The translations under genes were made by a program, and so were the position numbers. This document shows positions 6,658 through 13,406 of a stretch of 16,830 bases of DNA, one piece after another (the first letter of the stretch is position 1; each line of letters begins with the position of its first letter). The notes below the pieces were generated by a model. The model was not told the DNA's origin. It was given only the letters and a program-made list of their open reading frames with translations, and searched no databases. Source of the stretch: Bacteroidota bacterium (lineage in GTDB: Bacteria; Bacteroidota; Bacteroidia; Chitinophagales; Chitinophagaceae); NCBI GenBank assembly GCA_023391895.1, contig JAEWAC010000117.1:1-16830 (forward strand), read 5' to 3'.

Positions 6658-7818
6658 ATGGCAAAAAGAGATTATTACGAAATACTGGGCGTGGGAAAAG
6701 GTGCCGCTGCCGATGAAATAAAAAAAGCCTACCGCAAGGTGGCGATGCAGTACCACCCTGACCGCAACCCTGGTGATAAAGCAGCCGAAGAAAGGTTTAA
6801 GGAAGCCGCCGAAGCCTATGAAATTTTGAGCGATGCGGACAAGCGGGCCCAGTACGACCGCTTTGGTCATGCCGGCGTAAGCGGCAATGGCCGTGGCCCA
6901 GCCGGTGGACCTAATATGGAAGATATCTTCAGCCAGTTTGGCGACATCTTTGGCGAAGATATTTTCGGCTCCTTCTTTGGCGGTGGCGGCGGTCAGCGTA
7001 CCCGGGGCGGCCAGCGTGCCCGCGGCACCCGGGGCAGCAACCTGCGCATCAAGCTGAAGCTGACGTACGAAGAAATTGCCAAAGGCGTTACCAAAAACAT
7101 CAAGGTAAAAAAATACGTACCCTGCAACACCTGTAGCGGCAGTGGTGCCAAAGATAAAGGCAGCATTCAAACCTGCGGCACCTGCGGCGGCAGCGGCCAG
7201 GTACGCAAGGTAACCAGCACCTTCCTGGGCCAGATGCAGACGGTAACCACTTGTCCTACCTGTAATGGCGAAGGCAGCACCATTACCGCCAAGTGCGGCC
7301 ACTGTAAGGGCGAAGGACGGGTGTATGGCGAAGAAACCGTAACCATTGACATCCCGGCCGGCGTACAGGAAGGCATGCAGCTCAACGTGAGCGGCCGCGG
7401 TAATGCGGGTGAGCGGGGCGGCATGCCGGGCGACCTGGTGATTTTAATTGAAGAAGAACCACATAAGGAACTGGTGCGGGAAGGCCTGAATGTAGCTTAC
7501 GAACTGTACATTTCATTTCCGGATGCCGCCTTTGGTACTTCGGTGGAAGTACCCACCATTGACGGCAGGGCCAAGATCAAGATTCCGGCCGGCACCCAAA
7601 GCGGTAAAGTGTTCCGGCTGAAAGGCAAAGGTTTCCCGGCGGTGAACTCCTACGAAAAAGGCGACCAGTTGGTGCACGTAAACGTATGGACGCCGCAAAA
7701 CCTGACCTCGGAAGAAAAGGCCATGCTGGAAAAGCTTAGCCATTCCTCTAACTTCCATCCCAACCCGGATAAAAACCAGAAAAGCTTTTTCGACAAAATG
7801 CGGGAAATGTTTTCCTGA
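6658..7818 (+). CDS. dnaJ: Chaperone DnaJ (type I Hsp40)
   Basis: The product is 386 aa with the complete class I layout. The J domain (1-70) has the HPD motif at 33-35 within YHPDRNPGD. A Gly/Phe-rich linker follows (about 74-128). The zinc-finger domain has four CxxCxGxG motifs starting at C156, C173, C199 and C213, all intact. The C-terminal substrate-binding domains carry IPAGVQEGMQLNVSGRGNAG and IPAGTQSGKVFRLKGKGFP. DnaJ stimulates ATP hydrolysis by DnaK and hands over unfolded clients. It is co-directional with grpE and separated from it by a structured 118-bp spacer with no good promoter of its own, so read-through from the grpE promoter is likely. A strong terminator follows 41 nt after the stop codon. 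Confidence 0.97.
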   Translation: MAKRDYYEILGVGKGAAADEIKKAYRKVAMQYHPDRNPGDKAAEERFKEAAEAYEILSDADKRAQYDRFGHAGVSGNGRGPAGGPNMEDIFSQFGDIFGEDIFGSFFGGGGGQRTRGGQRARGTRGSNLRIKLKLTYEEIAKGVTKNIKVKKYVPCNTCSGSGAKDKGSIQTCGTCGGSGQVRKVTSTFLGQMQTVTTCPTCNGEGSTITAKCGHCKGEGRVYGEETVTIDIPAGVQEGMQLNVSGRGNAGERGGMPGDLVILIEEEPHKELVREGLNVAYELYISFPDAAFGTSVEVPTIDGRAKIKIPAGTQSGKVFRLKGKGFPAVNSYEKGDQLVHVNVWTPQNLTSEEKAMLEKLSHSSNFHPNPDKNQKSFFDKMREMFS

Positions 7819-7859
7819 TCGTTTTTAGTGAAAGCATAGGGATTTGAATAATACTGAAG

Positions 7860-7886
7860 AGCCGGCAAATAGTGCCGGCTTTTTTA
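7860..7886 (+). terminator. Intrinsic terminator of dnaJ
   Basis: A perfect 8-bp GC-rich stem has arms AGCCGGCA (7860-7867) and TGCCGGCT (7873-7880), a 5-nt loop and a following run of six T. This is a textbook rho-independent terminator for the grpE-dnaJ transcript. Confidence 0.93.
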
Positions 7887-7905
7887 TTGGCTTAAGATGC
7901 TGTAA

Positions 7906-8107
7906 CTATATGAGGTTTTGAAGGAGTTGGATCGCGGATGAAAGGATTTGAGTTGGATTGCACGGATGGATAAAGGCATATAGGTTTTTGAAGAAGTTGA
8001 ATGGTTGACTGGTTGAGGGGTTGCGTGTTGCCTATGGGATTTTAAAGAATTTGGATCACGAGTTACACAGATGGCATAACCGGTATGGACTTTTAAAGAA
8101 GTTTAGT
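7906..8107 (+). repeat. Array of four CATATGG-type repeat units
   Basis: Copies of motif 1 start at about 7906, 7977, 8032 and 8083, giving tandem units of 71, 55 and 51 nt, all in the same orientation. After the first and third copies the second word appears (GGATCGCGGATG, and GGATCACGAG followed by TTACACAGATGG). After the second copy there is instead an 8-nt array, GTTGAATG, GTTGACTG, GTTGAGGG, GTTGCGTG (7996-8027). The stretch 7955-8000 matches the reverse complement of 13263-13308 at about 43 of 46 positions. This array fills the convergent gap between dnaJ and the VWA gene. Positions 8108-8218 show nothing recognisable. Confidence 0.75.
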
Positions 8108-8218
8108 TGCCGTTAGCGACTATAACCTTTTCAATGTTCTATATATGAGTTACTTAAGCTAATCCGTAAAAATTACAGCGGAAACGTATTTTGCCTGTTT
8201 ATGCCGTGTTGCCCTCCC

Positions 8219-9958
8219 CTAGCGTTTTCTTTTTTTGCTATATAAGGTTTTGGCCTGCTGTACCAGGGTAACAAATTCCTTCTGCAGCTTATCGTCCTGG
8301 TCAACGGCCGTGTTGGTCAGCTCCAGCAACTGGTTCCAGCTTACCTCTTTACAAAAAGGAGACTGGCGCAGCAGCGACCCAAACAGGACCACCGCACTGG
8401 CAAACTGGTAATATTTAGGCACCTGCGTCAGGGGCTGCAGCTGCACCACCGGTTCTTCGGTTATCTCGTATGATTGGGAGTCATTGGGCAGTTTATACTG
8501 CAGGGTAAAGGCTACCGGCTTTTGCAGGCTGTTGTTGAGGGCAGCGGCGGTGGGTATGATTTCAAAAACTACTAGCATGTGGTAGGCCGATCCTATTTCG
8601 CCCCCTTCTACGGTAGCGGAGGTATCTTTTATAGCCCCAACTTTATTATCAAACCCAATCACCCGGTACTCTTTTAAATAGTCGGGGTTGAAGCGGGTAT
8701 TGAGGTACACATCATCGGCCACGGTGTACAGAGTTTGGGTAAATTCTTTCAGCAGCACTTTATCTGCCTCGGCATAGCTGTCAATGTACGCAAAGTTGCC
8801 ATTGCCTTTTTGCGCAAGAGCTTGGATCTTCGAATCTTTATAATTGCCCATACCCACGCCCAGGCAGGTAAGGTAAATGCCGGAAGCCCGCTGGGCGGTA
8901 ATCAGCTCTTCCAGTTCGTCCTCGGTGCGCAGGCCTACATTAAAGTCACCATCGGTAGCCAGTATCACCCGGTTATTGCCGTTTTTAATAAAATGGTTGC
9001 GGGCCACGCTATAAGCCAGTTTGATACCGCTTTCGCCAGGGGTAGCGCCACCGGGCTCCAGGCTGTCAATGGCCTTAAAAATCTTTTCCTTTTCGGCACC
9101 GCTGGTGGCATCCAGTATCACACCCGTAGTGCCGCCATACGCCACAATAGAAACCGAATCCTGAGCCCGCAGGTTGTTGACCAGCCCCCGGAAGCCGGTC
9201 TTTAAAAGGGGCAGCCGGTTGGGCATATCCATGGAGCCGGACACATCAATTAAAAACACCAGGTGGCTGGGCGGCAGGCTGTCCAGGGCTACTTTTTTGG
9301 AGGTAATGGAAGCAAACAGCAACTGGGCTTCTTTGTTCCAGGGGCAGCTGGTGAGCGTAGATTTAATTTCAAAGGTTTTATGGCCGGCCGGCTCCGTATA
9401 ATCCAGGTTAAAGTAGTTGAGCATTTCTTCTATCCGCACGGCATCCGGCGGCACCAGACTGTTCATGGACAAAAACCGCCTGATGTTGCTGTACGAGGCC
9501 CGGTCTATGTTTAAGGTGAGGCCGGTAGCCGGGTATTGAGCGGCCGGTATAAAGCGGTTTTCAATAAGGCTGGCATAGGTTTCATCGCCGGCAAACCACT
9601 GCTGCTGGGTTTCCCGCTTTAAGTCTTTGGTAAAAGAAGCCAGTTTATAAGCCCTGCCGCTTTGCTGGGCCGATAGCCGTTTTAAGGTAATAGAGACATA
9701 CTGCCCGGCGGCAGCACTGACTTGTTTTTGATAGCCGCTGAGCGAAAAAGTAAGCGTATCAACTTGCCGGGTGGTAACAATACCAAAGGCACCGGTGGCG
9801 CCGGAATAATACACATAGCCGTTGCTGTGCAGCAGAATGGCCACGTTCTGCAAAGGATTGCCCGCTTCATCCTGCACTTCGCCTTTAATGTAATATTGTT
9901 GGGCGGTGGTGGCCAGGTGAAAAAGCAGCAGCAGTCCTATGATTACAGTTTGCTTCAA
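8219..9958 (-). CDS. Secreted von Willebrand factor type A protein (YfbK-like) with N-terminal carboxypeptidase-regulatory-like domain
   Basis: The product is 579 aa, with a signal peptide (MKQTVIIGLLLLFHLATTAQ). The start codon is TTG at 9958: an in-frame stop lies two codons upstream and no ATG fits before residue 165, so the signal peptide fixes the start. Residues about 21-95 resemble the carboxypeptidase regulatory-like beta domain frequent in Bacteroidota. Residues 120-215 form the N-terminal von_Willebrand domain (YPATGLTLNIDRASYSNIRR). The VWA domain (about 232-405) has a complete MIDAS: D238-S240-S242 in DVSGSM, T306 in GGATPGESG and D336 in TDGDFN. The C-terminal part matches DUF3520 (GGEIGSAYHMLVVFEIIP). 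MIDAS proteins bind a divalent metal and mediate adhesion or complex assembly; the partner is unknown. No lipobox cysteine is present, so export to periplasm or beyond is inferred. The gene starts 42 nt after the hpt stop and probably shares its transcript. Confidence 0.9.
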   Translation of the reverse strand: MKQTVIIGLLLLFHLATTAQQYYIKGEVQDEAGNPLQNVAILLHSNGYVYYSGATGAFGIVTTRQVDTLTFSLSGYQKQVSAAAGQYVSITLKRLSAQQSGRAYKLASFTKDLKRETQQQWFAGDETYASLIENRFIPAAQYPATGLTLNIDRASYSNIRRFLSMNSLVPPDAVRIEEMLNYFNLDYTEPAGHKTFEIKSTLTSCPWNKEAQLLFASITSKKVALDSLPPSHLVFLIDVSGSMDMPNRLPLLKTGFRGLVNNLRAQDSVSIVAYGGTTGVILDATSGAEKEKIFKAIDSLEPGGATPGESGIKLAYSVARNHFIKNGNNRVILATDGDFNVGLRTEDELEELITAQRASGIYLTCLGVGMGNYKDSKIQALAQKGNGNFAYIDSYAEADKVLLKEFTQTLYTVADDVYLNTRFNPDYLKEYRVIGFDNKVGAIKDTSATVEGGEIGSAYHMLVVFEIIPTAAALNNSLQKPVAFTLQYKLPNDSQSYEITEEPVVQLQPLTQVPKYYQFASAVVLFGSLLRQSPFCKEVSWNQLLELTNTAVDQDDKLQKEFVTLVQQAKTLYSKKRKR

Positions 9959-10000
9959 GGGTTAATTGCGGCCATAATTTACAAAATGTGGCTCAGTAAA

Positions 10001-10543
10001 TTAGTGACTTTCAACCACCTGGTAAATTTCTTTCAGGTTCCGACCATAGCCGTCATAGTCCAGCCCGTAACCCACCACAAATTTGTTGGGAATGCTAAAG
10101 CCGGTATAATCGATTTTGATTTCGTGAACGGTAGCGGCCGGTTTGTGCAGCAGGGCGGCAATTTTAAGCGAGGAAGGCTGCTGGTGCTCCAGCTTGGGCA
10201 GAAAGTGGCCCAGGGTTTTACCAGTATCTACAATATCTTCAATGATAACGACGTCACGGCCAAACAGGTCCTGGTCCAGGCCAATGGCCGTAGTAATATG
10301 GCCGCTGGATTTCATGCCTTTATAAGAAACCAGTTTGATAAAGCAGATCTCGGCCTCAATGGTGAGCTTTTTAAACAAGTCAGCGGCAAACATGAACGAT
10401 CCGTTCAGGATGGCAATAAACAGAGGCTTTTTTCCCTGATAGTCCCTGTTGATCTGTAGGGCCATTTCGGCAATCTTTTGCTGTATATCTCCTTCCGATA
10501 AGTAAATTTCAAAGGTTTTGTCGAGCACCTTAATTTGTTGCAT
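10001..10543 (-). CDS. hpt: Hypoxanthine phosphoribosyltransferase
   Basis: The product is 180 aa, the usual size. It catalyses transfer of hypoxanthine (and often guanine) to PRPP, giving IMP or GMP in purine salvage, in the cytoplasm. The PRPP-binding loop is VVIIEDIVDTGKTL (98-111), with the acidic pair E102-D103. The base-binding region near the C-terminus is IPNKFVVGYGLDYDGYGRNL (151-170), with K154 and D162 in the expected places. The pyrophosphate loop region ILNGSFMFAADL (45-56) is also normal. The gene overlaps the 3' end of the upstream glucosaminidase gene by 14 nt and is followed 42 nt later by the VWA gene, so the three are probably one transcript. Nothing else links purine salvage to its neighbours. 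Confidence 0.95.
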   Translation of the reverse strand: MQQIKVLDKTFEIYLSEGDIQQKIAEMALQINRDYQGKKPLFIAILNGSFMFAADLFKKLTIEAEICFIKLVSYKGMKSSGHITTAIGLDQDLFGRDVVIIEDIVDTGKTLGHFLPKLEHQQPSSLKIAALLHKPAATVHEIKIDYTGFSIPNKFVVGYGLDYDGYGRNLKEIYQVVESH

Positions 10544-11750
10544 GCATTGGTTTTTTATTGATACGCAGTTGCTGTCCTGTTTTTAAATCCGGTGTTTGCA
10601 GGGCATTCCATTTCAGTACATCGTCCATACTGACCGCATAGCGCTTAGCAATAGCGTACATGGTTTCCTTAGGTTGTACGGTATGCACCAGGTAAGCCGT
10701 AGCGGCCTCTTCCGCTATAGGTGCGGCAGCCATGGCGGTGTAAGTCCGGGCCGAGGCCAGGCGCGGTGCCATAGGTGCTTTTCTTTGCAGGTACAGCACT
10801 TCACCCACGGCGGGCTCCATGCCTTGTTTCAAAAAGTTATATTCCAGCAGGCTTTCCAGGCGTATGCCTTGCACCTGGGCTATAGCGTGCAGGGTTTCGC
10901 CTTCGCCCACTTTATGAAACTCGTCGGCGCCGGTTTTGCGCTTGCGCTTAATAAATATCAGCTGGTCGGCCGGTGTTTCCTCGGCCCGCGGCAGTTCGTT
11001 AAAGTCAAATAAGCGGGAAAGAGAAAGGCGGTGCTGCTGGGCTACCACCAGGTAAGGGGTGCCTTTGGCGACAAATACCACATCGGTTTCGTTGATTTTA
11101 AAAACACCATGCGGATAACTGGTTTGCTTAACGGGCGTAGCTACCTGAGGGCTACTGGAGCCAGCTGCTGCTTCATGGGAGGCGGCATTATTGACATGGG
11201 CCCATACTTCTGCCGGCGGCGCTTCTTTCCGGCCCAGAGCTATCAGGGTATAATCCTGCAGGTGATAGTCTTCTATCAGCTTGATCAGGATCTGGGCGTA
11301 TTTGGGATTGGTGGCATAACCGGCTTTTTTAAGCCCCCGGGCCCAACCCTGGTAATCGGTAGGGTCGAGATCGAACAGAAAAGCGTAGTGCTTGCGGTTT
11401 TTTAAAAAGTCGGAATGGTCTTTATACGAATCGGAGGGGTCGGTATATTTGCGGAAGCATTCGCCGCGGGCATCGTCATCGTGGCTTACGCTTTCGCCCT
11501 GCCATTCGCTTTTGCACTTGATGCCAAAGTGGTTGTTGGACTTTTTAACCAGCATACTTTGGCCGGCTGCGGTTTCGTGTATGCCCTGGGCTAGCTTAAT
11601 GGAGGCCGGCACGCCGGTACGCTTCATTTCCTCCATGGCAATTTCTTTATACCGCTCAATATAATCTTTGATCACAGCGGCCGGTTGGGCAAAACCTAAA
11701 TGGCCTGCCAGCAACAGGCACAGTAAAAGAGGAAGCTTTCGTTTTTTCAT
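10530..11750 (-). CDS. Secreted glucosaminidase (GH73-type) with LysM repeats
   Basis: The product is 406 aa. Residues 1-21 are a signal peptide. The catalytic domain (about 25-165) is of the GH73/FlgJ type: AQGIHETAAGQS holds the likely catalytic E59, and NNHFGIKCKSEWQG (72-85) and YKDHSDFLKNRKHYAFLF (109-126) are family blocks. A linker rich in Ala, Ser and Pro follows. There is a weak LysM-like module at 222-268, then two clear LysM modules at 278-322 (HKVGEGETLHAIAQ) and 355-398 (HTVQPKETMYAIAKRY). The enzyme should cleave the glycan strands of peptidoglycan, anchored through LysM, in the periplasm. Its 3' end overlaps hpt by 14 nt. It starts 112 nt after the O-methyltransferase stop. No convincing promoter is seen in that gap. 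Confidence 0.92.
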   Translation of the reverse strand: MKKRKLPLLLCLLLAGHLGFAQPAAVIKDYIERYKEIAMEEMKRTGVPASIKLAQGIHETAAGQSMLVKKSNNHFGIKCKSEWQGESVSHDDDARGECFRKYTDPSDSYKDHSDFLKNRKHYAFLFDLDPTDYQGWARGLKKAGYATNPKYAQILIKLIEDYHLQDYTLIALGRKEAPPAEVWAHVNNAASHEAAAGSSSPQVATPVKQTSYPHGVFKINETDVVFVAKGTPYLVVAQQHRLSLSRLFDFNELPRAEETPADQLIFIKRKRKTGADEFHKVGEGETLHAIAQVQGIRLESLLEYNFLKQGMEPAVGEVLYLQRKAPMAPRLASARTYTAMAAAPIAEEAATAYLVHTVQPKETMYAIAKRYAVSMDDVLKWNALQTPDLKTGQQLRINKKPMHATN

Positions 11751-11862
11751 TTGGATTATACTGTCTTTTAAAAATCAAATAAAATACCTCCTGAACCAGG
11801 CCTGTTGGGTCTCCAGCCTGTAGGGGCATTTCATTTGGATGTTTTAAGGTAATCAGCCGTTT

Positions 11863-12501
11863 TTACAATTTCCGGATCAGGTACAATCCATCACGCAAAG
11901 GCAACATTAGTTTTTCCACATCGGGCCGCACCCTGACGGCGTCGTTAAAAGCCTGTATGGCCAATGCATTTTTGCCTTTGATTACTTCCTCTAAAACCTG
12001 ACCGTGAAACAGCACATTATCCGCTAAGATAAAACCGCCTTTCCGCACTTTTGGCAAAACCTGATTAAAATAATTGGTATAATTGACCTTATCGGCGTCA
12101 ATAAAAACCAAATCCCAGGTTTCGGCCAGTTCGTCGATCATTGGTAACGCTTCACCGACATGTAAAATTATGTTATCCTTGTATTTGGAGCGGTCAAAAA
12201 ACGCCTGAGCGGTGGCCGCATCTTCTTTCCGCAGCTCAATGGTGTGCAGGCGGCCGTCCTGGGCCAGTCCCTTTGCCAGGCACAAGGCGCTGTAACCGGT
12301 AAAGGTTCCCAGCTCCAGGATGCGCTGCGGCCGTATCATGTGGCTGATCATTTGCAGAAAAGCGCCCTGCAAATGCCCGCTGACCATCTGGGCGTGGGGA
12401 TGATGGGCCAGTGTATACTCCAGTACTTCGTTCAGCAGGGCATCTTCGGCCGGAGTGTAGGCTTCAGCATATTGCTGCGCCAGGGGATGAATAATATCCA
12501 T
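11863..12501 (-). CDS. Class I SAM-dependent O-methyltransferase (caffeoyl-CoA OMT-like family)
   Basis: The product is 212 aa, typical for the metal-dependent bacterial O-methyltransferase_3 family. SAM-binding motif I is ELGTFTGYSALCLA (63-76), followed by the acidic residue of TIEL (87-90). The metal ligands are visible: D135 in FIDADK (133-138), and D161-N162 in ILADNVLFHG (158-167). The substrate cannot be read from sequence; small catechol-like compounds are typical of the family. The protein has no signal peptide and is cytoplasmic. It lies upstream of the glucosaminidase gene on the same strand, 112 nt apart. Its own upstream region is filled with repeat material and shows no TAnnTTTG box, so its promoter is unidentified. 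Confidence 0.9.
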   Translation of the reverse strand: MDIIHPLAQQYAEAYTPAEDALLNEVLEYTLAHHPHAQMVSGHLQGAFLQMISHMIRPQRILELGTFTGYSALCLAKGLAQDGRLHTIELRKEDAATAQAFFDRSKYKDNIILHVGEALPMIDELAETWDLVFIDADKVNYTNYFNQVLPKVRKGGFILADNVLFHGQVLEEVIKGKNALAIQAFNDAVRVRPDVEKLMLPLRDGLYLIRKL

Positions 12502-12528
12502 AGAAGCGTTTTTAGTCTACAGATGGCA

Positions 12529-12597
12529 GTTATAAGTAATAAGTTATAAGTCTGCGGTTCATAGTTGATGGTTTCTAGCTCAGCTTAGGCGTAAGCT
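12529..12597. repeat. GTTATAA heptamer array and small hairpin upstream of the O-methyltransferase
   Basis: Three 7-nt units, GTTATAA, GTAATAA and GTTATAA, occupy 12529-12549. Further on, a hairpin with arms AGCTTA (12582-12587) and TAAGCT (12592-12597) and a GGCG loop is seen. Both lie in the 5' flank of the O-methyltransferase gene and at the start of the 905-bp non-coding block. Confidence 0.55.
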
Positions 12598-12608
12598 TGT
12601 CAATTAAA

Positions 12609-12790
12609 CATATGGACTTTTAAAAAGTTTCCATTTAAGTTTAAAAATCCGGGCCCCTCCCTTTGATCCCTCCCCGGTGGAGAGGCAGTATGAACTTTCA
12701 CCTCACCCTCGGTCCCTCTCCTGAAGGAGAGGGAGGCCGGGCAGTTGTTTTCAATTCTGCTATTGAATGGACGTATGGGCTTTTGAACGT
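12609..12790 (+). repeat. Repeat block with CATATGG motifs flanking two GC-rich hairpins
   Basis: One motif-1 copy, CATATGGACTTTTAAAAAG, stands at 12609-12627 and a second, CGTATGGGCTTTTGAACG, at 12772-12789, in the same orientation. Between them are two related hairpins. The first has arms CCTCCCC/GGAGAGG with one mismatch and loop GGT (12669-12685). The second has perfect 9-nt arms TCCCTCTCC/GGAGAGGGA and loop TGAA (12713-12734). There is no T-run after either, so they do not look like terminators. A mobile or structural repeat is more likely. Confidence 0.65.
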
Positions 12791-12801
12791 TTTTCAACTA
12801 T

Positions 12802-12829
12802 AGTTGACAGTTGATAGATGACAGTTGAC
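12802..12829. repeat. Heptamer micro-array, 4 units (AGTTGAC)
   Basis: The units AGTTGAC, AGTTGAT, AGATGAC and AGTTGAC follow without gaps. This array lies at the point where the CATATGG motifs change orientation within the non-coding block. Confidence 0.75.
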
Positions 12830-12841
12830 AGGAGAGAAATC

Positions 12842-12900
12842 CTTCAAAAACCCATACTTAACCATTCAACTTATCAACTGCTTCAAAAGTCCATATGGGT
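12842..12900 (-). repeat. 54-nt repeat element, copy 2, with both motifs complete
   Basis: Two copies of motif 1 (CTTCAAAAACCCATA at 12842 and CTTCAAAAGTCCATATG at 12881) stand exactly 39 nt apart. Positions 12847-12900 are identical to 1-54. A third, diverged example with the same 39-nt spacing is at 13231-13286. Confidence 0.85.
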
Positions 12901-12963
12901 CATTAAAAACGTTGTTGATTACTAAAAGCTATTCAAAAAAGAAAGACTTTTTCGCCCTTGTCA

Positions 12964-13046
12964 TACCGGCCTTGAGCCGGGATAGGACCGCACCTTCAGC
13001 AACTTTTCCTTTGTGTTTCCTTTATGTCTTTGTGTCTTCGTGGCCA
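12964..13046. repeat. CCGGC hairpin and CTTTGTGT-type words
   Basis: A perfect 5-bp GC stem CCGGC/GCCGG with loop CTTGA (12966-12980) is followed after about 30 nt by a stretch built of related words (TTTGTGTTTCC, TTTATGTC, TTTGTGTC, TTCGTGGCC; about 13008-13046). No function can be assigned. It is another part of the repeat mosaic. Confidence 0.45.
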
Positions 13047-13067
13047 AAAAGCATTGCATGCAAAATT

Positions 13068-13249
13068 CTTTCAAAATCCCATGTTGGTTGCACAGGAGTT
13101 CAGGAAGAGTTAAGTAGCTAAACAACACCAGGGTCTCACTGTTGCTGAGGGTTTGACCCGCTAAGCCCCCTCCTTCTTCGGGATGACAGAGGCAAAAGGT
13201 CGAGAAAAATCAACCAGAAATGCACAAGTGCTTTAAAACCCCATATCAA
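13068..13249. repeat. Divergent non-coding repeat segment, copy B
   Basis: This segment opens with CTTTCAAAATCCCATG (13068-13083) and closes with CTTTAAAACCCCATATC (13231-13247). Between these it is alignable with 43-240, sharing the GGAGTTCAGGA block from 13095 and the CCCTCCTTCTTCGGGATGAC block from 13168. It has no open frame of useful length. Confidence 0.65.
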
Positions 13250-13405
13250 TCTCTTCCACTTATCAACTTCTTCAAAATCCCATATGCCTTTATCCATCCG
13301 TGAAATCCTACTCAAGCCCTTTCATCTGCGACCCAACGTCTTCAAAAACCCATATGCATTTTACGAATCTGAGAAATCCTTAAATCTGTGCAATCTGCGA
13401 TCAAC
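13231..13405 (-). repeat. Tandem CATATGG/CACAGATT units abutting the symporter stop codon
   Basis: Motif-1 copies at 13231, 13270 and 13340 (spacing 39 and 70 nt) are in the reverse orientation to those at 7906-8107. Read on the minus strand, the array starts directly at the symporter stop: the TAA is part of TTTAAAGTTGATCGCAG, which matches the middle of the unit at 4437-4501. GGATTTC and CACAGATT words follow, then the next CATATGGG motif. No separate terminator is seen for the symporter gene. Confidence 0.75.
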
Positions 13406-13406
13406 T

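Noticed and set aside
7906..8107. Possible CRISPR array
   Set aside because: The units vary in length and sequence, the 'spacers' are themselves repeated words, and no cas gene is present.
11795..11821. Hairpin-like words around CCTGAACCAGG and CAGGCCTG..CAGCCTG between the O-methyltransferase and glucosaminidase genes
   Set aside because: The stems are short or bulged and no T-run follows in the direction of transcription, so a terminator cannot be supported.
1..13405. Insertion sequence or complete MITE
   Set aside because: Inverted ends of only 7 nt come from the palindromic motif core itself. No transposase or clear target duplication is visible in the window.
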